Positions 1 through 14,292 of a DNA stretch of 64,000 nucleotides are shown in pieces. The notes under the pieces were generated by a model that was not told the origin of the DNA, did not search any database, and saw only the letters and a program-made list of their open reading frames with translations. The position numbers and the translations under genes were made by a program. The stretch spans positions 10,795,096-10,859,095 of the forward strand of contig JAKOON010000018.1 in the NCBI GenBank assembly GCA_022577435.1, written 5' to 3'. The stretch is from Embiotoca jacksoni. Taxonomy: Eukaryota > Chordata > Actinopteri > Embiotocidae. Within the stretch, counting starts at the first letter, position 1; each line of letters starts with the position of its first letter.

Positions 1-119
1 GCTAAAAGGTAAAGAGGAACTCCAAGTTACTGGATGAAGTCCACAGAAAGAAGGCTAAAAGTAGACCAAAAAAACACAAAAAAAACCTCTATGATGTTTA
101 AAAATAAATCAAACTTAAC

Positions 120-150
<31 letters not shown>

Positions 151-3100
151 AAAAAAAGGCTGACTGAACTCAGGGATAACTCAAAATTTTATAATCACTC
201 AAAAAACAGTCATGAGCATTGTTACAAAAGTGGTAGTTATAGAAGTATGCTTACTGGTCATTCAGTTATATAAAAATAACAAAAACCATAGTGGCAGTAG
301 TTATTTAAACAAAAAAAATATATACCTTCACTGCTGAAAAGTTAATGTCTTTCATTCCCAAATATATCCATTAGGCAAAGTCAATAATATGTACAACATC
401 AATACCACATATGAAAATAAACTATCGAGGGCAACAGTCAAAACACACACTACCATAAGTTGTGTTTTAATGTAGCCTCTTTGCCAAAACTGGGATCTAA
501 AGGCCTCCAGGGACATTTTTCAGTTGACTTGACTTGACTATTGATCTCATGCCGAGCCTACTTGTTCTTGCTCACAGTAGCTGTTGCCATGGTGATAAAC
601 AACTACATCCTCAAATTACAACCCTATTACCTCCAGGCACTGATCAAGACTTACATCTGCCCAGCCTGTATTCAAAGGACAGATCTATATCCAGAAACAG
701 TGTTTCTTTTGCTATTTCATTTAAAACTGACAGAGGCAACCCTGGTGCACCATGGGATATAACCTCCTCCTCTGGCCTCGCATTCAGGTCACTTCATTGT
801 GTGTATCTAAACACACAATGAAGAGCTCATAATTTACTGCTCTCAAAATCTCTTCTCTATCACTAAGTTATCATTTAACAAGATTAAAAAATAAAAACAT
901 TTCGAGTTAGCTTGTTAAAATAGCTTAATTAATCACTGTATCATTCTATTGAGTCTAAAAAAAAAAAAAACTGGGTTCACAGCTCGTGACAGGAAGTTAT
1001 CCAACCAGGTTTGCCAATCACTGTCAGAGAAAATGCCCCAAAACCAGATGCAACAGAAATACGCGGTCCAGTTGACTGGAAAAGCAGGACATCCACAGAT
1101 GCATTTAGGTCTCGATAAAGGTCTCAATACAACCTCTTCATTCAACCTCCACCTGCAAAGAAATTTCACTGTTATCGAGACTAAATGTGGATAATCTAAG
1201 TTTGAAATTGGATCATGCTGCAGACGAAGTCCAGTCAAATACCATGTGTCGCTAACATGGCGTAAATATCCATCAACTGGGATTTTATGAAACCCATTCA
1301 GCTAACAACGTCGCCTTTCTCCATCATCGATTCCCTCTCGTACACTCCTGTCATCCATACAGTCCCACCTTAATGACATTATGCCCCGGCATCCAAAGCA
1401 ATTCATACGCGATCAATGTAATCAATGTAGCAGCACGAGTCTTTCCATCAGCATTTGTTAGCACTGAAAAAAAAAACAAAAAAAAAAAACGTGTGCGTTT
1501 GTGTGTGCTGACACCAGAAAGTCTGTCCTTTCTTTCCATCGTTCCACAATTCCTTAATAGTTCAGCCGCGTTCCTGCTTTTCATATTTGCCTCCCTCCCT
1601 CTGATGCACAGTGTACATTCAGACATGAGTGACAGGGTCTTAACTACTGGGAAGAACACAACAGGTGATCTCTTTGAATGAGCGCGTGTATTGAAAACAC
1701 ATCTCCTCTGCATATCCAGTTCTTGCACTTTTGTGTCGATGTGCCTTTTCATCCTTCTTTTTGTGTGGCTCAATTCTGCTTGACAATGGCCGGCTATTCA
1801 TCAGTTTATTCGGTTTATGCCGGGTGCACTTTCAGAGCGCGTTTTGTGTAACTGAAAACAGATTAGGCGAGACTGTGAACGTGCACAATAAACCAGCGTG
1901 CTGTCATACGAATAAACACTGTTGGTGGTAAAATAATAAGAAAGCAGGCAAGAATACACACATTATCAATTTGTTTCTATATACATGGGGCTGGGTGCTA
2001 ATCGGCAATATTTTAATGGCACAGACCAAATTGTTTCGATACTTTATAATATTTAAAAAATGACTCGTCATTTGGTACCAAATTTCAATTGTTGCCGATA
2101 TGTTTTCATTTTGAAATTCACAACTCTTGCTGCGTGAACACAGAACTGAACTGCATCAGCTTCAGTTAGCCAAAACAGTGTCTACCGTACAGAGACTCAA
2201 CTTGGGGGCCCTCGTAGATAAAATCCCTGTTTCAGGTAAATCTTACGTTACACTACTTAAAATAAATTTTTGCCCCCTTACTTGTGTTAAGTTGTGCGCA
2301 GCCAGCTAGCAAACGTCTACCGATAGCCTACATGGGATGTGTTTAGGGAACATCTGTGAATTGTAGTCACAGCAAATAGCCTGGGAAGACTTGCACTATG
2401 TGACACATCAGCTTTTCACTGAAACCAAGTGTTCAGTTTAAGTAAAGCAGTGCAAAAGGTTCCTCTGACGGGCCAACTAACAGGACGTGTCACTGAAATA
2501 ATATTTTTCCAAAATATTTGAAATGCACGATTGACTATTAAACCGTGATCGTCGCTGTTTGACCCTGCGCTAAAATACAGACTCAACGGACCCCAAAGAG
2601 AACCTGCAAACTCCGCTGTGACCAGCCTGGACTTGGATAGAAGAGGAAGGAGAGGATATGGTGTCAGAGAGGGACATCAGGATGGATGAAGAAATAATGG
2701 AAGATGGAAAGGGAAAGAGAAGGTGGATATGGGTTCATTGGTCGGGTGACGAGAGGAACTAAACGACGAGGAGAGAAAGCAGTCGCCAGCGGAGACCGGA
2801 AGATGAATGAAGGGATGACTAGGAAGGAGAAAAATGCAGACGCAAAGTTTGTGAAAGGATGAGGAGAAAGATGTGGCGAAAGGAGAAGAGTCATGTTAAG
2901 GAGGACGGGGACGTGAGAGGGGTATAAGGAAGATGGACAAAAAAGAAAAGTAACACGGCAGAAGCAAGGGTGTGTCGCCTCTGATCTCTCAAAGAAGATG
3001 AGGAGTATTTCCCGCCGTGTTAAAAGTCAACCAATATGTGTATGTTATGTCTTCAAGACCCTCATGCATATACACACAGTCACGTGCAACAAACATCGTA

Positions 3101-3330
3101 CCTGCGACAGCCCTCAATACACACACCGGGCACAGTATTTTAATACTCAATACAGTCAATGATTCTTCTTAACACCAAATCAAATACAGAAAATTCCCCT
3201 TTGCCCTCAAATGCGCAGAAACAGGCTATAAAATGTACATGTCATCTAGTGTTGTGTGAAGTTTTGGGTTAAGAGTATTAAAAAGGCATGCTGGCTGTAG
3301 AAAATGACCAAACTCTGAGAGGACACTTAC
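1..3330. other. Non-coding: presumed mllt10 intron after the extended PHD exon
   Basis: No further mllt10 exon is visible left of 3331, so this is most likely a large intron, in line with a large intron at this point in other vertebrates. It holds an A run at 119-147, an A run at 958-970, and a purine-rich stretch at 2640-2960. The segment 1985-2130 looks like a degenerate interspersed repeat, but I cannot name it. The ORFs here are short and lack recognisable motifs. Confidence 0.6.
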
Positions 3331-4895
3331 CAATTTGCTGTGATGATATTTGCAATATCCACAGTATTTGACATTGTCTGCATCTGATCCTTGTTCCTCA
3401 CATAACAACCCTGCAAACTGGGCACTGTGGTGGAGAAGTGCAAAGGATAAAAAAAAAAGAAAAAAAAAGAAAAGGTGTGTGAATAACAGTAGAGAGATAA
3501 TATTTCAACATGTAGCACAGAAGTAAGAAGAATAACAAATGGCATAAAAATCTTGGTCTGCCCAGGCTTAACCAGCATGTGTTGTTATTATAAGACAAGC
3601 AGTCACAGAAAACACATGGTTTTAACGTGTGAAAAAGCTCAAAACAATTTGATTTCAGGCTTTAAGCAAACTACTATAACACACAGCAAGCATCTCTTTC
3701 GCTCAACTGCATATCAAATCTGCAAGTCTTGAGTTTAAGGGAACAGCTGGAGAAACAAAATCCGTCTTTGTCGAGTGAGCTCAACGTGATGTGAACGTGA
3801 TGTGAACGTGTCTCACCATGTGACGTGGAAGGCCTGTCTGCAGCCATGTTTGTTGCAGGTCATACAGGCTCCAGAGGCTGCTTTACTCTCTCTGCCCTGG
3901 TCCTCACAGATATAACATGTCTACACACACGTTAAGAGAAACCGTTTCAACGCAAAGACAGACTCACGTCCTCATAATTTGACATTGTTCTTGAGATGCC
4001 TAAATGCAGAGCTGGATTGTGTTACCTTGTTGTAGCGCTCGTGAGGCACAGACTGGAGAACGATGGGCTCCATAGTTGAAACATTCGCAAACTCCACCTC
4101 AGGTATGTAAAGGGCACAAACCACATGGGCCCAGCCTGAAAAGACACACAAAGAAGACCCATCAGCCTCTGAACATATACCCGATATGTGTACAGAGGTA
4201 GTTTGTGGTAACATTTCACAGTAAATTTATAGAAATGTCAGCTACCTGCTAAGGTCCTGAAAAATGTGTGCAGAAATGATGTTTGTCATTCACTCGTTTG
4301 ATTTGTTTCTTACAAGTTTTATTATTGTGGCAAAGCTCCGTGTTTGAGACAAGAGGGACATCGTAAGTCCAGATGACGGGAAACATTTTATCACCTTGTT
4401 CTGGACATTTTTATGGCTGTGACTCAAAGCAAGACTCCAAAAAAGGTGAAGTCTCCACACTAAATGTGGATTAAATAAATAAACCAAGCCTGCCGATGAT
4501 GCTCTCCCTCTCACCCATCATGTTGCACGAGATTTCACATCATTTCGTCTGACTATATCTACACAACGTCATGCAGGGTCCAGTAGAGTAAAAAAGTAGA
4601 AAAATGTCCTTTGAAGGTGTTCCTTATCACTTCACTTCATTAACGTGTAGCTACCGGGTTGGTGGAAATAATAAATCAGTGTGACCCCAAAGATACCAAA
4701 CCAAAAGGCAATAATGGTTTCAACCAACCAAAAACAACCTCAACGTTGTCTGGACCTTTCACTATTTATGCCTAATTGCAGTTTTGGTCACATTTACAGA
4801 TTAAAACATTAAATAAGTTCAACTTTGAAATGTTTAATCTCAAATGCCTTAATTTGTAAATTAGACGTTGGTCTACCCAAGTAGGCGTTTATTTA

Positions 4896-4947
<52 letters not shown>

Positions 4948-5999
4948 CTGCCTGTCAGTGAAGACAAACTGGGGGCAGGAGAATGACAGCGGGGCATGGT
5001 GGGGTGGCAGCAAAATTGACGAGGAGCTGAGGAGGAGTTGGGAGGAGGTGAACAGGAGGTCAAATGGAGGTGGGAGTCTCCTGCCACACTGGAGGTGTCT
5101 GTTTTTCCCCATAGCGGAAACAAAAACAGGCTTAAACTTACAGTTGAACCCGTGACCTGCCTTTGACCCGGTGAGCAGGACGGGGGGAGGAGGGCAGAGG
5201 GCGTGACGGAGGGGAGGGAGCCAGTGTGAAATGGGGGCATGTTGTTGTTTTGAAGTGCCTCCAAGAATCTGGAAGAGGCCTATAAAGCAGGACTATAAAA
5301 GTGGCACAACCTCCCTCCTCAGACTCAGCATTCACACTTTTACCCTCCCAAAGACCCAACAAGCCATCGCTTCACTTCCATCTCTAACATCAAGACCATA
5401 CCAGAGTCCAAGGTGTTGAGACAAAGAGCTCAAATTTGGCAAAGGCAAATGAGGCAAAGGGCTGTCGGTGGTTGATAATGATCTATTAACTTATTTGGTA
5501 AAACACAGTAAAAAAAAAACAAGACACTAACTCCAAGTAGGGAAAAGAGGCAAACTTATATTAATGTGTTCCGTACTGTCAGAACAATGAGAAATGTGCT
5601 TAAATCAAAAGTTCCATACTTCTACCACGTTTAAGATTTCTTCTCACTAACTTGTTCCCATCATAACGCATTAAAAATATGAACGCAATGGATGACAAAT
5701 GAAACCTTTCTGTGTACAAATTCTTTGCACTTTGTGTGTCTTTTAAGTCAAGCTTGAAGTATAACATAAATGTACACTTGGTCTCAGCAACCAGGGCAGA
5801 TGCAGATTTCATTTCTCTGTCTTTGCATTTTTTCCTTCTCTGCCTGCAGTATGCTAACATGCTGCATCAAACGCTCATTTCAGACAAATCCCTTTGCTTT
5901 GCTTTATTACTGTCCCACCTGAAAAAACAGCAACTACCACATAGAGCAACAAGTGTAGAGGAACTGACAGGAGCAGGGAAACCGAGAGCAGGGGAAGTA

Positions 6000-6085
<86 letters not shown>

Positions 6086-6206
6086 AGGTCATGGGAAGGG
6101 TAAAATAAAAGAGAAAGTAGTAAAACGGTGTGTGTTAGTGTTGTCCTGATGCCTCCCTGCAGGCCTGGACACAATCCCACAGCTGTGCCTCTCTCTGACT
6201 GACACG

Positions 6207-6281
<75 letters not shown>

Positions 6282-6544
6282 TATTTACAGTCTCCACCAA
6301 GCTGACCTCCCAATGAACCCAGAGAGGAGACTCCTCACAGGCCATGCACTATACCCATCCTGGCCCGCCCCCTCATAAACATACACACACACTCACGCAC
6401 TCTCATAAAACACGGACTGGCAAGGACGGTACAGAGAGGCAGCACACAACAAACAGCAACATAACTCTCCCAGCACGCTCACACCCCCTTAAACTTGCTG
6501 GTGACATGCAATTAATGACAAAATACACAAGAGGCTAACCGCAG

Positions 6545-6627
<83 letters not shown>

Positions 6628-6889
6628 TGTGTGTGTGCATCTGAGAAGGAGTCTACCTCCGTTGTCTGTCCTCTTGAGGGCTCCGTCTTTGTGGGGACAG
6701 AGCTCACATCTCTGTGGGGAAAGAAGAAACATCAGGTCAGGAACAACAGGTCATCTACTTCTGGTGACGTAAACACACAAGTATGACAAATGTGACGGTG
6801 ACTGAGGCGAGCTTGGCAGGTCGCCTGGACTTGGCCACTCGGCCAGGGAAAATACCCTCACTATCTGCCACCTAAGGTTTATTTCTTTC

Positions 6890-6962
<73 letters not shown>

Positions 6963-8752
6963 CAGCACATGCAAGTCTTCAGGCAAGTATTTCTGCTGCT
7001 CTCGTTCTGACCCTCAACTCGACTAATCCTCAACTCTTGAATCAGCTCCTTGTTACATGAAGTTTGTTACAAGACAGCGAAGGTGCCTTGACTCCACATT
7101 CCTGTCTTATAATTCATTTTCTTTCGACTTTAAAATTAAATAATGTATTAATTTACTTGCATCAGCAGTTCTGGTCTCCCCCTCTTAATTTCAAAATCGT
7201 TCCAACACTTCAAGCGTAAATCTTTAAGTCTTCAATAGACAAAACAGCATCGTAAGAGACAGACCTCACAGGTGAATTTGATTCAGCCGTCAGGTGAGAA
7301 GATAGATGCTTCTTTTTGGCAATTTGAAGATATCACTGGTCATAATTTACCTCTTCAGTTACATTTCAAAAATGATTTGCCCAAAGTTAAGTACAATAAT
7401 TTCTCACTTGCTTTTTTACTTTCCTCGAAGGCACCATATCAACCATAAAAAGCGCAAATATCTCCCAGTTATTTTCATTCACTGATATGGTAACTTTCTT
7501 TATGATTCTTTGTAAAAACTCACTCACTCATAAATCGTATCAATCAGTTGCACAAGCTGGACTTCTGGATCCACAGAGAATAAAGCTCGGCTGTTTAATT
7601 ATTTACCCATCTGTAGAGATCTTGGGACTGTTACACACAGAATTGCGAATCTAAGTCATCGGGTAAAAGATACGTCTATCAGTTTAAGAAGTTCAAGAGT
7701 AATGTTGTTATCCTGATGGATATCTGCTGGAGAACATTTGCTCTGTGCGCACACACGGATACAGAAAGTCGGCAGATCTTTCTGGCACCTGTATCAACAG
7801 CTACATGAAGTAAATCTTGCCCTGACAAAATCTAGACAAGTCCTTAGAAGTTTCCCGAGGTCATATCAAGTTGAGACTCCGCAAGCCATACCAGCTCGTG
7901 TGTTGCACTGTGTTTCACAGAGAGAGCAGTCTTAGGTGTCATGATTCAGAGGTCTGTGGAGAGCAGGTCAGCCCCCAGGTCCTGAAGCAGTTGATGGAAA
8001 TGCAGTGTAATCTAAGGCTGCATTCCTGCCTTGGCGGTAACATTTTCATACAGCTGTTATGATGCAGACTAGACAGTTTTATGTTTGCGCACCACAGCAT
8101 GCCACACACATCACAAAACCCATCTGGCACAGTTGCTAAACCAGCCACACTGAAAGAAGCATCAACGATCATCTTTTATGGAGCTTTCAATCAGGATTAA
8201 AAAATTAATTTGGTGAAATGTGGTGGTCACTGGTACAGACTGCAGAGTGTGAGCTAAAAAGCAGGCATGAAGCAAAGGACAGAGGGAGATGTGGCACATG
8301 TCACAGGAAATCCTGCGCGAGCAGGAGGTTGCGCCATAAAAAAAAATAGCAGTTGCAGGCAGGTTTGAGCAGACCTGTAATTTATTTTCTGTTGTTACGA
8401 TGCCTTTGATACTTCTTCAGCTTCTACCAGGCTCTACAGAGATTTTAAGATGAAATGATACACAGGGTGGGCTAATAAACACAAACCAGCTTTCAAGTCC
8501 CACTGATGAGCTAAACAAAGATGCTATGGCTCTGTAATAAATCATGTAAGGAAGAAAAATACAATTTCCTTTGTTTAAACAAGGACGCCTCTGTAAAGTC
8601 CATTTTGTTTACTGTAACAACCATCTTCTAAGACATGAGTTGTTGCACAGTGTTAAATCACATACATCCAGAAATATGCCCGTTGGTGTTTTGTTTATTA
8701 GCTGCCACTGTAATTGCATTTATACAGCTTCCATAGTACCATAATCACGATG

Positions 8753-8800
<48 letters not shown>

Positions 8801-11800
8801 CCCAGTCTGCTTGTTTCACGCACCAGGGTTCGATTATTACTTTTCTGACCAGTTTAATATAACCCATACAACTGCTTTCATGTAACTGATTAAGTGTTAA
8901 TTCCCCTTTAGATTATTTTAAGAAATTCATTGAATTAATTTAGACTGGACAAGTTGACATGTCATCTTTCATAGCTTAACTGATGCTGTAATGCAAAACG
9001 ATGCATGTGAAACTTTTTTTTTTCTTACCGTACAGGCTGTAAACAAATGGAATAAGGATTCATAGACTGTCTTAAATAATGACGATAATGATGGTGCTGT
9101 TTTCTTGATGCGTGCATAAACAAAGACACTGTTCAACATCCTGCAGTCCACCATCTTTGCCAGACAGTTCCATTATTCCAGGAGTCAGCTAATAAATGAT
9201 AAATGGGTGAATGGATTGTGTGACTCACCACACGGGCTGCTCTCTCCTGAGATTCACACTTTCTGCAGAACCAAGGTCCAGTGGGCACCTGCACAATTCC
9301 ATAGCAGGCTGAAGAGAGATAGAGAGATGGAGGGGGTCGGGGGGGGGGATGTGTGTGAAACAGTGTCAGTCATCATCATAACCACAAGTCTGCATTTCAA
9401 ACCACAAAATACATTTACATAACGATAATGAAACCATGCTGGCACAGGCAGCTACACACCAAACCTGACCTCACATGATAACATCTTTACAAATATCACG
9501 TTATCTCCCGTCCCAATTATTTTCTACAAATGCCAGACGGCAAACCTGTGACTGAACGGGGTCGAAATCAAGAGCATTGTTTAGATTTGACTTCTGGAGG
9601 TGCTGTTGTTTTTATATCACTGACACGGACAGCGTTCGCCCATGCGTCAAGACATCCGGGACGATAGCGGAATCACTGGCCCGGCATTGTTGTTGTCAAA
9701 ATAAATACGCATCAATTATAACTGTTTGTCCAACGTTATTACATCATACTTGAAGAAGCTGAACTCAAGCAGTCAGCAATCTTTACTTGACCTCCGCAAC
9801 ATATTTCTATGAAAAAGGTCAAGATAATGTTGTTCGCTGCTGAGTCAGCTTTCAGGGTGAATGTAAAGTGACTGGCAGAAGTTAAGTCTTATTTTACTAT
9901 TTGCTTTATGGATGCTGCATTAACGGGGTCAAAGTGCTGGTTGCTTCTAATGTTTAACTATTATATACTCAACTAAGTCCTTTCCATTCTTTATATTTTG
10001 ATACGTCAATGGCAAACAATATGATTTACAAGATGCAGTGGTACCCCAAAAACACACTAAGTAGTTTTCGTTATAAACTATAACCTGTTTTCTCAAGACT
10101 TAAAGTTGTGCAGGTACGAGCAGAGGCAGTTCTACTCTACATGTGGCAGCACAAATCTAAATAGCCTAGCTCTACACATTTTCAGATTATCTTCGGATCT
10201 GTCCAGAGCTCATAATCCACTGGAATAAAAAGATATAATCCAGATTTCTTCGAACAGAGCAACCAAAGGTTACAGAGTTTAAATGAAAAGGCTGCAGAAC
10301 AGATTTACAGTCAAAGCATCAAGAACAAGTTGGTTACGATATTCTGCACAAACTGTGCAGCTCGTTGCCTCGAGGCCTGCCAATTTCATTCGTTGCTGGG
10401 CTAATCCGCACAGAGTGGGAATGCTTTGTTGTTTTCTTTAAGATTCAGAAGATTGCTCAACCGCAGGGCAAATGTTTATTTATTTACATATGTAAACATA
10501 AGTTGATTGTGATGATTGTCACTGTAATTGTACGGCATCCTGACGCACAGCATTTCACATTTTCTTTTGAGACCGATTACTGACAGTCTCTTCAGCTCCA
10601 TCATCTCTATAAATCAATTAAAAATAAGAAAAGTATATATAATTAAAACTGCATTTGCCAAAAACATATCCGATTCACTAAAATGCATGTTCCCGTGTTG
10701 TTCTTTCACCAGTTTCTAAATACACACAATCCTCGGCAAACTGTATTTTCTACGGCTGCATGATGCTTAATAGGTTTAGGCAAGAATAATATGACGCAAC
10801 CTTCAAGTAAGTACGACGAGATTTGGCCCGATAGTGCACATAAACATAAAACAGTCATACTATTTTAACTACTTAGGTTACGCTCCTTAGGTTTATTTTA
10901 TTTTTTTTCCCCTACATTTGACTAAATCTGAGTGTTGTAACACTTTGGCTGCTGCGACTACGATTATTTCACAAACAGGCCGAGTCCTATTTAACAGGCC
11001 AAACACTTTACCAAAGTGTGACAATCAAAACAGTTGAGTGTTACACGTGCATCGGCATGATCTCAAGAGTTACTGACACACGAACTAGTTTTCAGTCCCC
11101 CTGTGCGTTTTGCCAGCTGGACGCATGGCCAGCTATAAAACATGTAAACACTGCACGTCATCCCGAGTCACGTCAGGTGAGCGCGCTTGGCCGTACCAGA
11201 GGCCATGTCAGGTAGAGATAGCTGGTTTTTGGTGCTTCAGCTGCGTAAATAAGCGTCCGCTGTTTTTTGGAGTTTGGAACGACTAGTTAACAGTCAAGAG
11301 GGCATTATCGTGCATTTTTTTTTTTTTAAAAAGGCCTTGATGTGCGCTTTTTTTTTTAAGTTTACACCGTTGACGAGTATCCCCTCTACTCTCTACTTCC
11401 CACGTGACAGCTGCTGTCAAGCAAAAAAAAAAAAAAAAAAAATAGCACGACGTGCAGCCAAATGCGTGTTCATAAACCCGCTTATCCACGATCGTTTGGC
11501 AGGCGAAGTTAAACGACCCAAGCCGAAGCGGTGGAGTGTCCGAGCCTCACGCGTTGGAGCCTGACCTCGGCTTGGCCTTGGTGAGGGCAGAGGCGGAGGA
11601 GGCTCCATAACCTTCCAGCAAGATGACGCTAACTAGCCCGGAAGCTAACTGCTAATCCCGAGCCGCGTTTATAACAGCACAGCTTTTTTACCTTGATGCA
11701 CGGCGACGTTGCAGCCGTGTCCGTCGCAGTACACCAGCGGGTTTTCCGCCCAGCCGCGTTCGTCTGAGCATACACAGCAACCTCCGATCATCTCCTTCAT

Positions 11801-11854
11801 ATTACTCGTCGAGAGCCCGTCGTCCGCCGCTAGACAACGCTCGCCTGAGACCAT
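3331..11854 (-). CDS. mllt10: mllt10 (AF10), 5' six coding exons; 3' part outside the window
   Basis: AF10 is a nuclear chromatin reader and DOT1L cofactor; its N-terminal PHD finger - Zn knuckle - extended PHD module binds unmodified histone H3K27. Six minus-strand exons splice in phase: 11854-11692, 9308-9229, 6711-6657, 4135-4026, 3920-3817 and 3424-3331, all with GT-AG borders. They encode about 194 residues. Exon 1 starts at ATG 11854 and contains MKEMIGGCCVCSDERGWAEN; exon 2 has ACYGIVQVPTGPWFCRKC; exon 3 RCELCPHKDGALKRTDNGG; exon 4 WAHVVCALYIPEVEFANVS; exon 5 TCYICEDQGRESKAASGAC; exon 6 CAQFAGLLCEEQG then YCGYCKYHHSKL. The Cys/His spacing of the zinc module is complete. QFAGLLCEE is the AF10 rather than the AF17 (MLLT6) form as I remember them, and the skida1 neighbour agrees. 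The coiled-coil/leucine-zipper part must lie left of base 1. Confidence 0.93.
4899..6960. repeat. Cluster of five long dinucleotide microsatellites in mllt10 introns
   Basis: Five simple repeats sit within about 2 kb: (CA)n 4899-4946, (GA)n 6005-6081, a CG-to-CA tract 6202-6278, (GT)n 6546-6637 and (GT)n 6893-6960. The third and fourth tracts flank only 270 bp of unique sequence. The fourth lies just downstream of the donor of mllt10 exon 3 (6711-6657) and reads as CA in the transcript. All of the long translated frames over these tracts are artefacts. Confidence 0.95.
8757..8799. repeat. (AT)n microsatellite
   Basis: Uninterrupted alternating AT inside the mllt10 intron between its second and third coding exons. 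It has no coding content. Confidence 0.95.
9309..11691. other. Non-coding: mllt10 intron 1
   Basis: This 2.4-kb intron is bounded by the donor after VHQ (11691) and the acceptor before ACYGIV (9309). It is AT-rich, with T/A runs at 11315-11330, 11350-11358 and 11421-11441. I see no exon, RNA gene or clear transposon in it. Confidence 0.7.
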
Positions 11855-12021
11855 CTACGAAGAAAGCGGACATGCGGAGGAATACGTAAAAGAGAGACCG
11901 AAACCGTCGCGGAAGACGCGCCCTCGCTCCCCTGCTACGCCACTTTAGGTCCCACTCGGTCGAAATGTCATCTTTTAAACGTGTTTACGTCCCTTTTCGA
12001 CGCCGTATTTGTTTTTGGGTT

Positions 12022-12064
<43 letters not shown>

Positions 12065-12310
12065 CTCCCCTCACCAAAACATCCCCGTCACGGCGCGATG
12101 GTGAGGAGAGGGGGAACTTCGCAGGGAACAGGAAATGCGTAATGACGCAAGGCGCGCGTCTGTGCGTGCTCCGCGAAAGGAAGTCGAAGACGAATGTGAT
12201 TGGATCGCCGACGGCGACGTTCCATTTTGGGCTCCACATGGTTTGAAACTTTGTGGACTTCACTGCCAGATTCACTGTCAACACTGTAGTAACATGGAGC
12301 TCGGCGAACA
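11855..12310 (-). promoter_or_regulatory. Probable mllt10 CpG-rich promoter and 5' UTR
   Basis: This stretch lies directly upstream of the mllt10 ATG and is dense in CpG (for example 11860-11945 and 12085-12250), unlike the AT-rich introns around it. A CCAAT box in mllt10 orientation reads as ATTGG at 12199-12203. A T run of about 42 bases at 12023-12064 (A run on the mllt10 sense strand) interrupts it and could exclude nucleosomes. I cannot place the transcription start. Confidence 0.5.
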
Positions 12311-12984
12311 TGTGGCGTATTAGTGAGAGCGCCGCCAGTTCAGCTGCTGTTAAAAGCGGGATGTATACAGAACAGATGTGAGCGTTAACTACGTGTTTAA
12401 AGTTTGTTTATAGGAAAGACTGTGATTCTTGATCTGCAGAGAATTACAAAAAAAAAAAAAAAAAAATAGCAAAGCTGCAGTGACGAGGCATTTCTTGTTG
12501 CAGATCTTAAATCTGAGGTTTTCATTTTAACATAAGTTTGATTGAATTTAGAGTTGAACTGATTTATTTTTTTTAAGTCTAGTATTATACATGAAGCTTT
12601 CAAAAACAACACCGCCAAACAATTTGTCAGTGATAACATAGTCTACGTTAATTATACGTATAGGAATATGTCCTATGTATGTATTTTTGTTTACTGTCCT
12701 ACATTGTGTCACTAATTGACAGTGATTGAATTGGTCAATCAAGACATTTACAAAACAAAATACAAGTCATTCTCTGGTTCAAACCTCTCAAATGTGAGGA
12801 TAGTCTGCTTTTCTCAGTTTTATATTACATAACTGTTTATCTTTGTGTTTGTTAGAGAACATTTAACTTTATCAGCTTGAGTTCTAGGAAGTTTTTATTT
12901 TTATTTTTTTTTTTTTTGTATTCTTTTAAAAATATTTGTATTGACCAGTGTGAGCATGGACAAAATAACCATGTTGGTCAAGCC

Positions 12985-13127
12985 TGTCAGAGAAGAGCTT
13001 TCTCTGAGGTAGAAAATTGCAGAGACATGGAGTTCTCCCCAACAGCTATTCGTGACCTCAAAGAACATATAGCACTCAGAGCTTTTATATAATTTAAGGC
13101 ATTCTGTAATTATAACCAGGCTGTCCT
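12985..13127. repeat. Diverged direct repeat, copy 1
   Basis: This segment matches 14293-14434 at roughly 80% by hand alignment with a single 1-base gap. Shared blocks include AGAGCTTTCTCTG, AAAATTGCAG, ATAGCACTCAGAGCTT and TATATAATTTAAGG. No inverted termini or simple-sequence tails flank it. It could be a duplicated regulatory element or two copies of an unrecognised repeat family. Confidence 0.75.
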
Positions 13128-14292
13128 CAAACTGTACATCTGTCAAGTCAGTGCAGCATGGATAAACGGTGTGTGTTTACACCTACAGAAAAGCTTTTTT
13201 GGTTCAGACGGTTCAAACAGATTAAACACACGTATACATTGTTACAGCAGGAGTCTGATTTGTTTGATCCAGTCCTGTATAAGAAGCCATTTGGCGTGAC
13301 ATCACATCACTTTACTATCACTCTATTGGTAGACTGCATGTCAGTACATGGAATGGGCAAGATAAATCATTTTCAAGCTGTAATGCAATATGATTTCCTT
13401 AAACGTCCAGCTCGTAGGTGTTTAATTACATTTTAATTAGCTCTTCCAAATGACAACACAGTTTTTACAGCTCTGAAGTGTGCGACTCAAGGCTTTGAGT
13501 CTCTTTTACAACATGATAGCCCACCATTTTATTAGTTTAAAATGAACTTGAATCATGGTTTATATATACTCCTGAACAAGCCACAGCTTGGGTTAAAACT
13601 TTTCAATATTATGCAACTTAAATATTTTACATCTCTCACTACGCTATTTCAATAATATTATGAATGAAAGATGAAACAATTATACAATGCTTATTTTTTT
13701 AAGGAATACTTTTATCTTTAAAAAATATTAACTGGGCTTTGAGAAGCCTACATCAAGCTGCATATCAGCCTGTCAATATGCAGTTTTGTTTTGACAACTC
13801 CCCATGCTGTTGCCAAGGATGCTCCAGAACCCACATACACACATGCTATTCCAAGCACTCAGCTGCTGCTTGCATCACCGATTCCTCTGAGCGAGCTCCT
13901 GCTCTCGGTTTCCAGAGAAACGTAATGACTTGCCAATAATGCGCAAGAGCACACGAGCGTCCTCCGTGTAATATGGTGAGCGAGAGGTCCCTGGGAGTGC
14001 CTGCCCATTGTTTGCTTTAATTTCAAATTGCTCAAATGCTCCAGTCGACACTGGGCACTGCACTAAAAGGGGGTGAGGGGCTGGGGAAAAGAGGAAAAAA
14101 AAAAAAAAAAGTGAATTGTGTGAGGCAGGGGAAAACCTATTAGAGCTGGAGAGAACAAAGGGAGGCGAAGGAGGGGGCAGCGGTTGTGGAGGGCCGTACA
14201 GCTACTGAAAAACTGAAAATGGCAAATGATTTTTACAACTTGCACTTGATTAAGTCAAAGTCTGCACGAATCATGTAAAATGTTCCTCAGGT

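Noticed and set aside
933..1238. Opposed frames near 1 kb as a transposase fragment
   Set aside because: No recognisable catalytic motif or terminal repeats.
2664..2894. Minus-strand frame over the purine-rich stretch
   Set aside because: Composition-driven Ser/Pro/Phe frame, no match to the expected AF10 continuation.
6545..6786. Long open frames of alternating Cys-Val or His-Thr
   Set aside because: They are translations of GT/CA microsatellites; the same applies at 4893, 6089, 16889, 49175 and 50223.
3331..11854. Assignment of the PHD gene to mllt6 (AF17)
   Set aside because: CAQFAGLLCEE and the divergent skida1 neighbour fit mllt10; AF17 has Met at that Phe as I recall it.
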